From Streptomyces lanatus (GTDB lineage Bacteria; Actinomycetota; Actinomycetes; Streptomycetales; Streptomycetaceae): DNA of 64,000 nucleotides. Of this stretch, positions 55,462-64,000 are shown one piece after another (within the stretch, counting starts at the first letter, position 1; each line of letters opens with the position of its first letter). The DNA is taken from contig NZ_BNBM01000031.1 in assembly GCF_014655715.1 (NCBI RefSeq), forward strand, positions 1 to 64,000, in the 5' to 3' direction. The notes below the pieces were generated by a model. The model saw only the letters and a list, made by a program, of their open reading frames with translations, made no database searches and was not told where the DNA came from. A program made the translations under genes and the position numbers.

Positions 55462-55662
55462 TCAGAGGCGGGGAGAGAGGGTCTGCTCCAGGACGCGCTC
55501 CGCCTCCACCCGGTCCTTGGCGCGGCGGCGGTCCTCCAGGACGGAGGTCCAGGCGTTGCGGCGGGCGGTGCGCTGGCCGCCGCTCATGAGGATCGACTCG
55601 ACGGCACGGAGTGCATCGGTGAAGGACGGGATGGCGGTGGCGCGGACGGGCGCGGCCTGCAT
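55462..55662 (-). CDS. Small conserved hypothetical protein
   Basis: This 66-residue helical basic protein contains SFTDALRAVESILMSGGQRTARRNAWTSVLEDRRRAKDRVEAERVLEQTL, a heptad-like pattern that could form a coiled coil. Nothing further is recognisable. It is parallel to DUF4191 with a 47-bp gap and may share its transcript. The ribosome binding site is poor, so the call rests on codon bias and Streptomyces-like composition. Confidence 0.6.
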   Translation of the reverse strand: MQAAPVRATAIPSFTDALRAVESILMSGGQRTARRNAWTSVLEDRRRAKDRVEAERVLEQTLSPRL

Positions 55663-55800
55663 GGTGGAGGTCCCCCCTCGGGATGGCGGCTTCGGTGGGT
55701 GGTGCACGGGGTGTACAACCAGGGTCACTGATTGGTGTTACCAGGGCGTGACCGACCGGTCAAACACCAATGAAGCCTTGATGCGCCGTCCGAAAAGCTT

Positions 55801-55850
55801 GACGCGGCCCTGATGAGGCCCCTATCTGCGGGGACGTCCAGGGCCGCGTC
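55801..55850 (-). terminator. lipA terminator hairpin
   Basis: GACGCGGCCCTG (55801-55812) pairs with CAGGGCCGCGTC (55839-55850); an inner GCCCC/GGGGA part may extend it. It lies 68 bp beyond the lipA stop. Confidence 0.8.
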
Positions 55851-55918
55851 AACTGGTCGCTACTGCGGCGTAGTTGCTTGTGCGCAGATTCACACGCTCG
55901 CGGTGGCACTCCGTGCCA

Positions 55919-56884
55919 TCAGACGGCCTGCGAGGCGACGTACGAACCGCGCTTCTCCACGGCCATCTGGTACAGCCGGCCGGCGCGGTACGAGGAGCGC
56001 ACCAGCGGGCCGGACATCACACCGGAGAAGCCGATCTGCTCGGCCTCGTCCTTCAGCTCCACGAACTCCTGCGGCTTGACCCAGCGCTCCACGGGGTGGT
56101 GGCGCACGGACGGGCGCAGGTACTGGGTGATGGTGACCAGCTCGCAGCCCGCGTCGTGCAGCTGCCGGAGCGCCTCGCTGATCTCCTCGCGGGTCTCGCC
56201 CATGCCGAGGATCAGGTTGGACTTGGTGACCAGGCCGTAGTCGCGGGCCTCGGTGATGACCTTCAGGGAGCGCTCGTAGCGGAAGCCCGGGCGGATGCGC
56301 TTGAAGATCCGGGGCACCGTCTCGACGTTGTGCGCGAAGACCTCGGGGCGGGAGGCGAAGACCTCGGCCAGCAGCTCCGGTACGGCGTTGAAGTCCGGGG
56401 CGAGCAGCTCGACCTTGGTGCGGCCGGCCTCGCGCTCCGCCGTCTGCTGGTGGATCTGGCGGACCGTCTCGGCGTACAGCCAGGCGCCGCCGTCCTCCAG
56501 GTCGTCGCGGGCGACGCCGGTGATGGTGGCGTAGTTCAGGTCCATGGTGACCACGGACTCGCCGACGCGGCGCGGCTCGTCACGGTCGAGCGCCTCGGGC
56601 TTGCCGGTGTCGATCTGGCAGAAGTCGCAGCGCCGGGTGCACTGGTCGCCGCCGATGAGGAAGGTCGCCTCGCGGTCCTCCCAGCACTCGTAGATGTTCG
56701 GGCAGCCGGCTTCCTGGCAGACGGTGTGCAGGCCCTCGCTCTTCACGAGGTTCTGCATCTTCGTGTACTCGGGGCCCATTTTCGCCCGGGTCTTGATCCA
56801 CTCGGGCTTGCGCTCGATGGGGGTCTGGGCGTTCCTGACCTCCAGGCGCAGCATCTTGCGTCCGTCGGGTGTGACTGCGGACAC
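55919..56884 (-). CDS. lipA: Lipoyl synthase
   Basis: This 321-residue radical-SAM enzyme inserts two sulfur atoms into octanoyl-carrier protein to make lipoyl groups. Both iron-sulfur sites are visible: the auxiliary cluster CQEAGCPNIYEC and the radical SAM CTRRCDFC. LAPDFNA and MGLGE-like NLILGMGETREEI follow, and the C-terminal RSSYRAG carries the Ser ligand of the auxiliary cluster. GTG 56884 begins MSAVTPDGRKMLRLE. It lies 94 bp after lipB in the same direction, so both steps of lipoate synthesis are encoded together. Confidence 0.97.
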   Translation of the reverse strand: MSAVTPDGRKMLRLEVRNAQTPIERKPEWIKTRAKMGPEYTKMQNLVKSEGLHTVCQEAGCPNIYECWEDREATFLIGGDQCTRRCDFCQIDTGKPEALDRDEPRRVGESVVTMDLNYATITGVARDDLEDGGAWLYAETVRQIHQQTAEREAGRTKVELLAPDFNAVPELLAEVFASRPEVFAHNVETVPRIFKRIRPGFRYERSLKVITEARDYGLVTKSNLILGMGETREEISEALRQLHDAGCELVTITQYLRPSVRHHPVERWVKPQEFVELKDEAEQIGFSGVMSGPLVRSSYRAGRLYQMAVEKRGSYVASQAV

Positions 56885-56978
56885 GTCGGCTCCCTAGCGA
56901 TTGATTCTTCGGCGACCTCAAGGGTACGCCCGTGGATTTGAATGCCTACGTGGGTGTCAAGCCCCTCCATGGGGCTGT

Positions 56979-57779
56979 TTATGCCACCGGTGTCTTCTCG
57001 ATCGCGCGCGGCTTGAGGTCCGCGTTCTCCAGTACGTCCCGCAGATGCCGCTCGACCACCGGCAGCACCTCCTCGATCGTCACGTCCCTGCCCAGCTCGG
57101 CGGCCAGCGAGGCGACCCCCGCGTCCCGGATGCCGCACGGGATGATCCGGTCGAACCACTTGTTGTCCGGGTTCACGTTCAGGGCGAAGCCATGCATGGT
57201 CACGCCCTTCGCCACCCGGATCCCGATCGCCGCGATCTTGCGGTCCTCGCGGCGCTGGCCGGCGTTGGAGGGCGCGTACTCGGGGCCGTTGAGGCGCGGG
57301 TCGAACTCCTCGTCGGTGAGGCGGGGGTCGAAGTCCAGGGCGAGGCCGCCCAGCACCGGGCGCTGTTCGACCGGGTCGCCGAGTACCCAGACGCCGCTGC
57401 GGCCCTCCACGCGCGTGGTCTCCAGGCCGAACTCCGCGCAGGTGCGGATCAGGGCCTCCTCCAGGCGCCGTACATGCGCCACGACGTCCACCGGGCGGGG
57501 CAGCTTCTGGATCGGGTAGCCGACCAGCTGGCCCGGGCCGTGCCAGGTGATCTTGCCGCCGCGGTCCACGTCGATGACCGGCGTGCCGTCCAGCGGCCGC
57601 TCGTTGTCCGCCGTGCGCCGGCCCGCCGTATAGACCGGGGGGTGTTCGAGCAGCAGGACGGTGTCGGGGATGCCGTCCTCGAAGCGCGCCGTGTGCACCC
57701 GGCGCTGCTCGTCCCACGCCTGCTGATACTCGACGGCGTCCGCCCCGAACCCCATGCGCACGAACCGCAACTCACCCAC
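56979..57779 (-). CDS. lipB: Octanoyl-ACP:protein octanoyltransferase
   Basis: This 266-residue enzyme moves octanoyl from acyl carrier protein to the lipoyl domain of 2-oxoacid dehydrogenases and GcvH. Motifs are LLEHPPVYTAGRR, GGKITWHGPGQLVGYPI, and the catalytic pair Lys in DRKIAAIGIRVAKGVTMHGFALN and Cys in IIPCGIRDAGVASL. GTG 57779 (VGELRFVRMGFG) is preferred, with GGGAGG eight bases before it and the family's usual length; an upstream GTG at 57821 would add 14 residues. Confidence 0.95.
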   Translation of the reverse strand: MGELRFVRMGFGADAVEYQQAWDEQRRVHTARFEDGIPDTVLLLEHPPVYTAGRRTADNERPLDGTPVIDVDRGGKITWHGPGQLVGYPIQKLPRPVDVVAHVRRLEEALIRTCAEFGLETTRVEGRSGVWVLGDPVEQRPVLGGLALDFDPRLTDEEFDPRLNGPEYAPSNAGQRREDRKIAAIGIRVAKGVTMHGFALNVNPDNKWFDRIIPCGIRDAGVASLAAELGRDVTIEEVLPVVERHLRDVLENADLKPRAIEKTPVA

Positions 57780-58060
57780 GGCAAGCGCCTCCCTGGAAGC
57801 AGCCTTGAAGTCGTAAGGCACAAACCGTGCCTACGCCACTGTACGACCGGGCCGTTCGAGTGCGATCCCGCGGTCCGCGTCAGCCCGGTAGGGCAATCCT
57901 CACACGATCGGATGAATGGGCGCCGAAATGTGCGATCGGCTGCTTACTCTCCGCTACATTCGCGCCGTTCGAGAGGCCAAAAGGGCAGCTCACCGGCAAT
58001 CCGGGCACTTGACGGCCGTAAGGCCTTGCGAGGCCCGAAAGGCAGGAGACCGCACCGCAG

Positions 58061-59500
58061 ATGACGGAACGACCCGCGCAGCGCACTCCCAACCGCCAGC
58101 TCGCCGCGCTCATCGCAGAAGCGGGATTCTCCAACGCGGGTCTCGCCCGCCGAGTGGACCAGCTCGGTCTCGAACATGGGCTTGATCTCAGATACGACAA
58201 GACCTCCGTGACCCGGTGGCTGCGCGGCCAGCAGCCCCGCGGCACCACCCCGGCGCTCATCGCCGAGGTCTTCACCCGGCGCCTCGGCCGCCGGCTCACC
58301 GCCCAGGACCTCGGCCTCGACGCCTGTGCCCCCGTGTACGCGGGGCTGGAGTTCGCCGCCACCCCCGAGGAGGCCGTCGACATCGTCAGCGGCCTGTGGC
58401 GCAAGGACTCCGGCAGCCACGCCGAACTGCGCAAGATCGCCTTCACCCCGGCCGGCCTCGTCGTGCCCAGCCGGGACTGGCTCATCGGCCGCGCCGACGA
58501 GAAGGTCGCCCGCGGCGAGCCGCTCACCCGCATCCCGGCCCAGAGCCGCCCCGTGGCCGTGCCACGCCAGCGCAACCAGGCCGAACGCGGCCCCGGCCAG
58601 AAGGTCACCGGCGGCGACATCGCCGCCCTGCGCTCGGTCGGCGAGCTGTTCCGCTCCCTCGACGACATGTACGGCGGCGGCCACGCCCGGCAGGCCCTGG
58701 TGCGCTATCTGGAGCACGAGTGCGAGCCGATGCTGCGCGGCACCTACGGCGAGCAGACCGGCCGCCGCCTGTTCGCCGCCGCCGCCGACCTCACCCGGCT
58801 CGCGGGCTGGACGTCGTACGACATCGCGGCGCACGGGCTCGCCCAGCGCTACTTCGTGCAGTCGCTGCGGCTCGCCCAGGCCGCGGGGGACCGGCCCTAC
58901 GGCTCCTACGTCCTCGTCACCATGAGCCGGCAGGCCGTCTACCTCGGGCACGGCCGTGAGGCCGTCCAGCTGGCGCGGGTGGCCCAGCAGGGGGTGGGCT
59001 CCGGCGCGCCGCCGGTGGTGCAGGCGCTGCTGCACGCGTGCGAGGCGCGCGGGCACGGCGTACTGGGCGAGGTGCGCGCCTGTACGGCCTCCCTGGTGCG
59101 GGCCGAGCGCTCCCTGGAGGCGGCCCGTCCTGGCGATGATGTGCCGTACTGGGCGCGGTTCTTCGACGAGGCGCAGCTCGCCGACGAGTTCGGGCACTGC
59201 CACCGGGATCTGCAGCAGTTCCGGGCGGCGGCGCAGCATGCGGAGCGGTCGCTGCAGTTGCGTGCGCCCGCGTATGCGCGCAGTCGGTTGTTCAGTCGGG
59301 TCGTGCTCGCCTCCGCGCGGCTGGGGCTGGGTGAGCTTGATCAGGCCTGTGCGTTGGGGGCGGAGGCGGCGGGGGCGGCTGCGGAGATGCGGTCGGTTCG
59401 GGCGGTCGAGTATGTGCGGGACTTTGAGCGGAGGTTGGAGCCGTATCGGGATGCGGCGCCGGTGAGGGGGTATCGGGACAAGGTTGCGGCGTTGCTGTAG
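58061..59500 (+). CDS. HTH-TPR regulator, NsdA-like
   Basis: This 479-residue protein has an N-terminal helix-turn-helix-like part (NRQLAALIAEAGFSNAGLARRVDQLGLEHGLDLRYDKTSVTRWLRGQQPRG) and a long helical TPR-like region (about 190-470). The combination matches the streptomycete NsdA/NsdB-type regulators that affect sporulation and antibiotic production. Ligand or partner is not known. ATG 58061 has GGCAGGAG 12 bases upstream. It is divergent from lipB; the 281-bp region between shows no recognisable operator. Confidence 0.82.
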   Translation: MTERPAQRTPNRQLAALIAEAGFSNAGLARRVDQLGLEHGLDLRYDKTSVTRWLRGQQPRGTTPALIAEVFTRRLGRRLTAQDLGLDACAPVYAGLEFAATPEEAVDIVSGLWRKDSGSHAELRKIAFTPAGLVVPSRDWLIGRADEKVARGEPLTRIPAQSRPVAVPRQRNQAERGPGQKVTGGDIAALRSVGELFRSLDDMYGGGHARQALVRYLEHECEPMLRGTYGEQTGRRLFAAAADLTRLAGWTSYDIAAHGLAQRYFVQSLRLAQAAGDRPYGSYVLVTMSRQAVYLGHGREAVQLARVAQQGVGSGAPPVVQALLHACEARGHGVLGEVRACTASLVRAERSLEAARPGDDVPYWARFFDEAQLADEFGHCHRDLQQFRAAAQHAERSLQLRAPAYARSRLFSRVVLASARLGLGELDQACALGAEAAGAAAEMRSVRAVEYVRDFERRLEPYRDAAPVRGYRDKVAALL

Positions 59501-59559
59501 GGGCCCCTCGCCGTGACTCCGACTGGTTGAGTGCCAGGTGCGGGTTGCGTTGTGGTTGC

Positions 59560-59579
59560 TCGCGCAGTTCCCCGCGCCC
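59560..59579. repeat. Dispersed intergenic repeat, copy 2
   Basis: TCGCGCAGTTCCCCGCGCCC, identical to 35293-35312, lies between two convergent genes and is followed by a partial complement (GTGCGGGGAAC at 59588-59598), allowing a stem-loop. Confidence 0.75.
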
Positions 59580-59621
59580 TTGGGTGGGTGCGGGGAACCT
59601 GCGTTTTTATGTCGCCGCTTT

Positions 59622-60980
59622 TTATGCCGCTGCGCGTAACGGTTCCGACCTGTGCAGCGAACCCGCCGCCCCCAGGTCCGCCAGGATCGCCGCCGCCGCC
59701 CTGTGTGCCGAATGCAGCGCGCCCTGGACCGTGCTGGTGTCCCGGTGGTCGCCGCAGACGTACAGGCCCGCCAGGAGGCGTACCGGGCGGCGTAGGTCGT
59801 GGGGTGGGCGCATGGCGGGGACGGCCTCGGTGGTGTGGTGGACCGCGAGGGTCTCCCAGCGGGTCGTCGAGGTGCCGTAGAGGCGGGCGAGGTGCATCCG
59901 GACGGCCGTGTCGATGTCGGGCGGCGGGGTGCCCAGGACCGTCGAGGAGATGAGGGCCCGGCCCGCCGGTGCGCGGGTCGGGTCGACCTGGCTCATCAGG
60001 GTGGTGTGGGCCACCGGGCCGCCGCGGTCGGCGTCTAGGAGGAGGGACGCGCCGGTCGTCGGTGGGTCGTCCGTGGTGTGGTGGACGACCGTCACCGGGT
60101 GGAAGTCGGGTACGCGCAGGCCGGGCAGGAGTTCGGCGGCGGTTCCTGCGTCCGTCGCCAGGAGGACCGCCCGGCAGTGGATCTCGCCGTGTTCGGCGGT
60201 GGTCACGGAGGTCGTGGCGATCGATGTGACCCGTACGCCCGTGTGCACCGTGCCCGGTGGCAGTGCCTGGGCCAGCAGCTCCGGCAGTGCCTCGGCGCCG
60301 CCCTCGGGCACGCACAGCCGGCCACTCGCGAAGGCGCGCAGCGCGAGGTCCGCGCAGCGGCTGGACGTCGTCAGATCGGGGTCGCAGAGCAGGGCGGCGA
60401 GCAGAGGGCGCAGGAAGCCGTCGATCGTGCGGGCCGGGATGCCACGCTCCGAGAGGGCCTGCGCGGCCGGCGACTCGGGGCGGGCCAGCAGCCGTTCGAC
60501 GGGGGAGGAGGCGAGGCGGGCGAGTGCGGCGCCGAGCCGGGCCTGGTCCACGGCGGTACCGAGAGGGGCACGCACCCTGGGCCCGGTCCCTACGGCCGCC
60601 GACCTGGGGGCGCTCGCCAGGGCGCGCACCGCGTGCAGTGCGCCCCTCGCGCGCCTCGCACCCATCGCGCCGGGCACCGCGCCCGCGCGCTGCCGTCGTC
60701 CGTCGCTGTGCAGCAGCACGCCCGGGGCGAACGGGCGCAGCGCGAGTGCGTCGAGGCCTGGGGTGAGGCGTAGTTCGGGATACGAGGTCGACAGGAGCTG
60801 GCCGATCCGGTCGAGCCGGAAGCCGTCGACCTTCTCCGTCGACATGCGGCCGCCCGGACAAGGGGCGGCCTCCAGAACTGCGGTAGTCACTCCTGCGCTG
60901 GTCAGCCGATGCGCCGCGGAGAGTCCGGCGACCCCGGCTCCCACGATCACGACGTCCGCCTGGTACGCGGGCTCAAGCAC
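59622..60980 (-). CDS. FAD-dependent amine oxidoreductase (protoporphyrinogen-oxidase-like)
   Basis: This 452-residue flavoprotein has the FAD-binding motif VVIVGAGVAGLSAAHRL (9-25), EAAPCPGGRMSTEKVDGFRLDRIGQLLS and the C-terminal GLYVCGDHRDTSTVQGALHSAHRAA. This is the amine-oxidase/phytoene-desaturase/PPOX fold. Streptomycetes place such a gene apart from haem synthesis, so its substrate is uncertain. GTG 60980 follows GAGGAGG. The 61-118 region is Ala/Arg-rich and shorter than in true HemG/HemY. Confidence 0.87.
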   Translation of the reverse strand: MLEPAYQADVVIVGAGVAGLSAAHRLTSAGVTTAVLEAAPCPGGRMSTEKVDGFRLDRIGQLLSTSYPELRLTPGLDALALRPFAPGVLLHSDGRRQRAGAVPGAMGARRARGALHAVRALASAPRSAAVGTGPRVRAPLGTAVDQARLGAALARLASSPVERLLARPESPAAQALSERGIPARTIDGFLRPLLAALLCDPDLTTSSRCADLALRAFASGRLCVPEGGAEALPELLAQALPPGTVHTGVRVTSIATTSVTTAEHGEIHCRAVLLATDAGTAAELLPGLRVPDFHPVTVVHHTTDDPPTTGASLLLDADRGGPVAHTTLMSQVDPTRAPAGRALISSTVLGTPPPDIDTAVRMHLARLYGTSTTRWETLAVHHTTEAVPAMRPPHDLRRPVRLLAGLYVCGDHRDTSTVQGALHSAHRAAAAILADLGAAGSLHRSEPLRAAA

Positions 60981-61133
60981 GTGCCCCTCCTCGAGGTTGC
61001 GCGGCCGGTGGAGACGTCATGCCCCCAACAGGCTCCGGGGATACCCGAGTTCGGATCGAGGTTAGGGCCGTGATCGGTCAGGAACAGTCGCGCATCGGCA
61101 GAGCACGGTCGCACAGTGGTCGCATGCGAAAAC

Positions 61134-62036
61134 TCACAGTGCCGCCCGGATCGCCCCCTCGATCTCCGGGAAGGCGAAGGTGAACCCGGACTCCAACAGC
61201 CTTGCGGGCCGCACCCGTTGGCTGCCGAGCACATCTCCGGCCATCTCGCCGAGCACGGTGCGCAGGACCGGCGCGGGCACCGTGAAGAGCGTTGGGCGGT
61301 GCAGCACCCGGCCCATCGCCTCGGTGATCTCACGGTTCGGCAGCGGGTGCGGTGCGGTGACGTTGAACGGTCCCGAGAGGTCGTCCCGGTCGATGAGATG
61401 CCGGATCGCGGCCACCTCGTCGTGCAGCGAGACGAACGACCAGTACTGCCGCCCGTTCCCCATCCGCCCGCCGAGCCCCGCCTTGAACAGCGGGAACAGC
61501 CTTCCCCAGGCCCCGCCCTCGCGGGCCACCACCAGCCCCGTGCGCGGGAACACCGTCCGTACGCCCGCCTCCTGGGCCGGAGCCGCCGCGCCCTCCCAGT
61601 CGACGACCAGCGAGGGCAGGAAGCCCTGCCCGGCCGGGGCGCTCTCGTCGACGATGCGCTCGTCGGTCTCGCCGTAGTAGCCGATGGCGCTGCCGTTGAC
61701 GAAGACCCGCGGCCTCTCGTGCGGCTCCAGCGACGCCATGGCCTTCGCCAGCGCAGTGGTGCCCAGCACCCGGCCGCGCCGGAGCTTCGCCTTGTACGCC
61801 TCCGTCCAGCGCCGCGAGCCCACGTTCGCGCCGGCCAGGTTGACCACGGCGTGGCATCCGGCGAGCCCCGCCGCGTCCACGGTTCCGCCCTCCGGGTCCC
61901 AGCGCACCTCGTCCTCGGACCTGGGCGCCCGGCGCACCAGCCGCACCACCTGGTGCCCGTCGGCGGCCAGGGACCGCACCAGGGCGCCGCCGATGAGACC
62001 GGAGGAGCCCGCCACCGCGATTCTTGAAAGTTCCAT
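61134..62036 (-). CDS. TIGR01777 family NAD-dependent epimerase
   Basis: This 300-residue protein is a clear member of the TIGR01777 (YfcH/SDR39U1-like) family: RIAVAGSSGLIGGALVRSLAADGH, VVNLAGANVGSRRWTEAYKAKLRRGRV, GSAIGYYGETDE and FNVTAPHPLPNREITEAMGRVLHRPT. It binds NAD(P); reaction unknown. It lies 153 bp upstream of the flavoprotein gene in the same direction and is divergent from a GNAT gene with a 70-bp gap. Confidence 0.9.
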   Translation of the reverse strand: MELSRIAVAGSSGLIGGALVRSLAADGHQVVRLVRRAPRSEDEVRWDPEGGTVDAAGLAGCHAVVNLAGANVGSRRWTEAYKAKLRRGRVLGTTALAKAMASLEPHERPRVFVNGSAIGYYGETDERIVDESAPAGQGFLPSLVVDWEGAAAPAQEAGVRTVFPRTGLVVAREGGAWGRLFPLFKAGLGGRMGNGRQYWSFVSLHDEVAAIRHLIDRDDLSGPFNVTAPHPLPNREITEAMGRVLHRPTLFTVPAPVLRTVLGEMAGDVLGSQRVRPARLLESGFTFAFPEIEGAIRAAL

Positions 62037-62106
62037 GACTTCATCCTGCCTCTGACCACATAAAACCCCGGTCGGGTTCCCGTGCCCGGGTCATAGGGTG
62101 GCGCCC

Positions 62107-62607
62107 ATGCCCGACCTCCACCAGTCGCCGTACATACGCACCGCCCTCCCGGACGACGAGGAGGAACTGTCCCTCCTCGACCGCCGCACGTGGTCGCATC
62201 TGCACGCCGTCATGCCGAAGCCACAGCCGCCCTACTCCCCGTTCTTCGACGAGCGACACGCTCCCGGCGACCATTTGGTGGCCGAACTCGACCGCCGCAT
62301 CGTCGGTTACGTCCGTCTGGGCTTTCCCACGCCGCTCGCGGCCAACGCGCATGTGCGGCAGATCCAGGGGCTCGCCGTCGCCGACGAGGCCCGGGGCAGG
62401 GGCGTGGGCCGGGCGTTGATCCGGGCGGCCGTCGAGGAGGCCCGCCGCAGGGGCGCGCGCCGCATCACGCTGCGCGTCCTCGGCCACAACACGCCTGCCC
62501 GGAAGCTGTACGAGTCCGAGGGGTTCGTGGTCGAGGGGGTGCTGCCCGAGGAGTTCCTCCTGGGCGGGGAGTACGTGGACGACGTGCTCATGGGGCGCGG
62601 TCTCTGA
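62107..62607 (+). CDS. GNAT family N-acetyltransferase
   Basis: This 166-residue acetyltransferase has the acetyl-CoA motif IQGLAVADEARGRGVGRALIRAAVEEARRRG, with the RGRGVG loop, and the C-terminal GHNTPARKLYESEGFVVEG. Substrate is unknown. ATG 62107 has no ribosome binding site, while TAGGGT lies 7 bases before it, so it may be read from a leaderless message; GTG 62098 would add three residues. It converges on the protease gene with a 22-bp gap. Confidence 0.88.
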   Translation: MPDLHQSPYIRTALPDDEEELSLLDRRTWSHLHAVMPKPQPPYSPFFDERHAPGDHLVAELDRRIVGYVRLGFPTPLAANAHVRQIQGLAVADEARGRGVGRALIRAAVEEARRRGARRITLRVLGHNTPARKLYESEGFVVEGVLPEEFLLGGEYVDDVLMGRGL

Positions 62608-62629
62608 GGGGCCCGGCAGAGGGCGATGC

Positions 62630-63814
62630 TCATGAACTGATGAGTTCCCCCGTGTCCACCGGCGTCGTCGCGTTCGCCGCGCGCCGGGCGTCGGAGGCGA
62701 CCTCGGCCGCCGTCAGGACGTAGCCGGTCTCGGCGTCGGAGGTGGAGCGGGCGAAGACCACGCCGAACACCTTGCCGTCGGTGGTCAGCAGCGGACCGCC
62801 GGAGTTGCCGGGGCGGACGGTGGAGCGGATCGAGTAGATCTCGCGGGTGACGGTGTCGTCGTTGTAGATGTTCTGGCCCGTCGCCCGCACCCGGTTCGCG
62901 ACCGTGGCCGCCTGGAGGTTCAGGTCGCCGTCCTCCGGGTAGCCCGCCACGACCGCCGAGTCGCCCCGGCCGGCGGCGTCGTCGAACCGCAGCACGGGGG
63001 CGCTCAGTTCGGGCACGTACAGCACGGCGACGTCCCGCTCCGGGTCGAAGAGCACCACCCGCGCCTCGTACGACTGCCCGACGCCCCCGATGCGGACGCT
63101 CGGGTCGTCGATGCCGGCCACCACATGGGCGTTGGTCATCACATGCCGCGGGGCGTAGACGAAGCCGCTGCCCTCGCGGCCCTGGGTGCCGACGGCGCCC
63201 TCGATCTTGACGGTGCTGAGCTTGGCGGCGTTCGTCGCGGCGGCCGTGACGCTGTCGCCGGAGGGCTTGGCGACCTCGGCCGTCGACTCGTTCTCGAACG
63301 GGTTGAAGACCTGCGGGAAGCCCGCCTCGGTGAGCGCCGAGGTGGCCCGGGAGAACCAGGCCGGTGTGGTGTCCGGCATGGCGTCCTGCACCGTGCCGAG
63401 CAGACGGGAGTCGCGGATCGCCGAGGTGAGCAGCGGGGACGAGGACGCGGCGAGGACGCTGGCCGCCACCCAGGACACGATCAGCACGGCCACCGAGTTC
63501 GCCAAGGCCCCGCCGACCCCGTCGGCCACCCTGAGCGGCCCGCGGTCCAGCTCCCGGCGCAGCCGCAGCGCCAGCCTGCCCGCCAGCTCGTGCACCACCA
63601 CGGCCGGCACAAGGACGGTGAGCACCGCGGTCACCGTCGCCTGGGTCGTACCCGCTGTGACCAGGTCCATCATCCACGGCAGCAGCCAGACGCCGATCAC
63701 CGCGCCGCCCACGAAACCGGCCAGTGAGACACAGCCGGCGACCAGTCCCCGGCGATAGCCGGACGCCGCGTAGGCCAGGATCACCAGGAACAGCAGGATG
63801 TCGAGCAGGTCCAC
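62630..63814 (-). CDS. MarP-like membrane serine protease (CvpA + trypsin fold)
   Basis: This 394-residue protein has four N-terminal helices of CvpA type (about 1-155) and an external chymotrypsin-like domain (about 195-394). Catalytic residues appear in TNAHVV (His), RDVAVLYV (Asp) and RPGNSGGPL (Ser). This is the layout of the mycobacterial acid-resistance protease MarP, which processes cell-wall enzymes. GTG 63814 with AAAGG upstream is used. In the remaining 186 bp to the window edge I see no gene. Confidence 0.9.
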   Translation of the reverse strand: MDLLDILLFLVILAYAASGYRRGLVAGCVSLAGFVGGAVIGVWLLPWMMDLVTAGTTQATVTAVLTVLVPAVVVHELAGRLALRLRRELDRGPLRVADGVGGALANSVAVLIVSWVAASVLAASSSPLLTSAIRDSRLLGTVQDAMPDTTPAWFSRATSALTEAGFPQVFNPFENESTAEVAKPSGDSVTAAATNAAKLSTVKIEGAVGTQGREGSGFVYAPRHVMTNAHVVAGIDDPSVRIGGVGQSYEARVVLFDPERDVAVLYVPELSAPVLRFDDAAGRGDSAVVAGYPEDGDLNLQAATVANRVRATGQNIYNDDTVTREIYSIRSTVRPGNSGGPLLTTDGKVFGVVFARSTSDAETGYVLTAAEVASDARRAANATTPVDTGELISS

Positions 63815-64000
63815 TCCAGCCGCCTTTCTCTAGGACCCCTGAATACGCGCGGGAGGCGCCCGTTGATCAGCACACACGCGGGTGCCGCCCGGAACCGGCC
63901 ACGCCGTGTGCACCTGGAGAAACGCCCCGGACCGGGACGATGGTTCCACCGCGTGTCACACCACACATCGCGGGCGGACCGGATCCGTCGGACAGTAGGA

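Overview
The window is about 73% GC, uses G/C-ending codons almost everywhere, and carries a run of actinomycete genes: glnE, glnA and glnII, malR-malEFG, lipB-lipA, an NsrR-type Rrf2 regulator, a HtpX/PspAB pair and a MarP-like protease. This points to the core chromosome of a Streptomyces species; the order of the mal, gln and lip genes is the one I remember from the S. coelicolor chromosome. I see no rRNA, tRNA, phage, conjugative element or CRISPR array. One short MITE-like element lies at the left edge.

Layout. 0-6.4 kb: an NsrR-like iron-sulfur repressor next to a MITE, a divergent DUF3105-DUF305 envelope pair, a secreted S53 peptidase, an ArsR-VOC gene pair with its own operator, a decayed P-loop kinase gene, and a pyridoxamine-oxidase-like/VOC pair. 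6.5-10.5 kb: glnE and a PAP2 membrane phosphatase. 10.6-28.5 kb: a starch and maltodextrin island with MalR, the MalEFG transporter, a cytoplasmic alpha-glucosidase, two divergent secreted alpha-amylases, a GH30 glycanase with a CebR-type operator, and a 1801-residue amylase-pullulanase. 28.5-41 kb: a receiver-SpoIIE phosphatase ending in a TTA codon, a TetR/reductase/di-iron protein cluster, a sigma-like membrane protein, a TPR protein, a lipoprotein, a DUF1996 secreted protein, a two-component system and a reductase/epimerase. 41-54 kb: an orphan winged-helix regulator preceded by a possible leader peptide, glnII, a secreted RlpA-like protein, an ArsC-like protein, several hypotheticals, pspAB-htpX and glnA with two GlnR boxes. 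54-64 kb: an RDD protein, DUF4191, lipA/lipB, an HTH-TPR regulator, a flavin amine oxidoreductase, a TIGR01777 epimerase, a GNAT protein and a MarP-like protease.

How the genes fit together. Secreted amylases and the amylopullulanase would cut starch and pullulan to maltodextrins, MalE binds these, MalFG imports them (the ATPase, probably MsiK, is not here), and the cytoplasmic glucosidase completes hydrolysis. Three promoters (malE, amylase, pullulanase) share a promoter/operator element, consistent with common MalR control. For nitrogen, glnA (GSI) keeps the tyrosine that GlnE adenylylates, while glnII encodes the heat-labile GSII; the glnA promoter carries a tandem GlnR box. The least explained locus is the small operon of a PF10118 di-iron-like protein and a plant-type ferredoxin reductase with a palindrome over its leaderless promoter.
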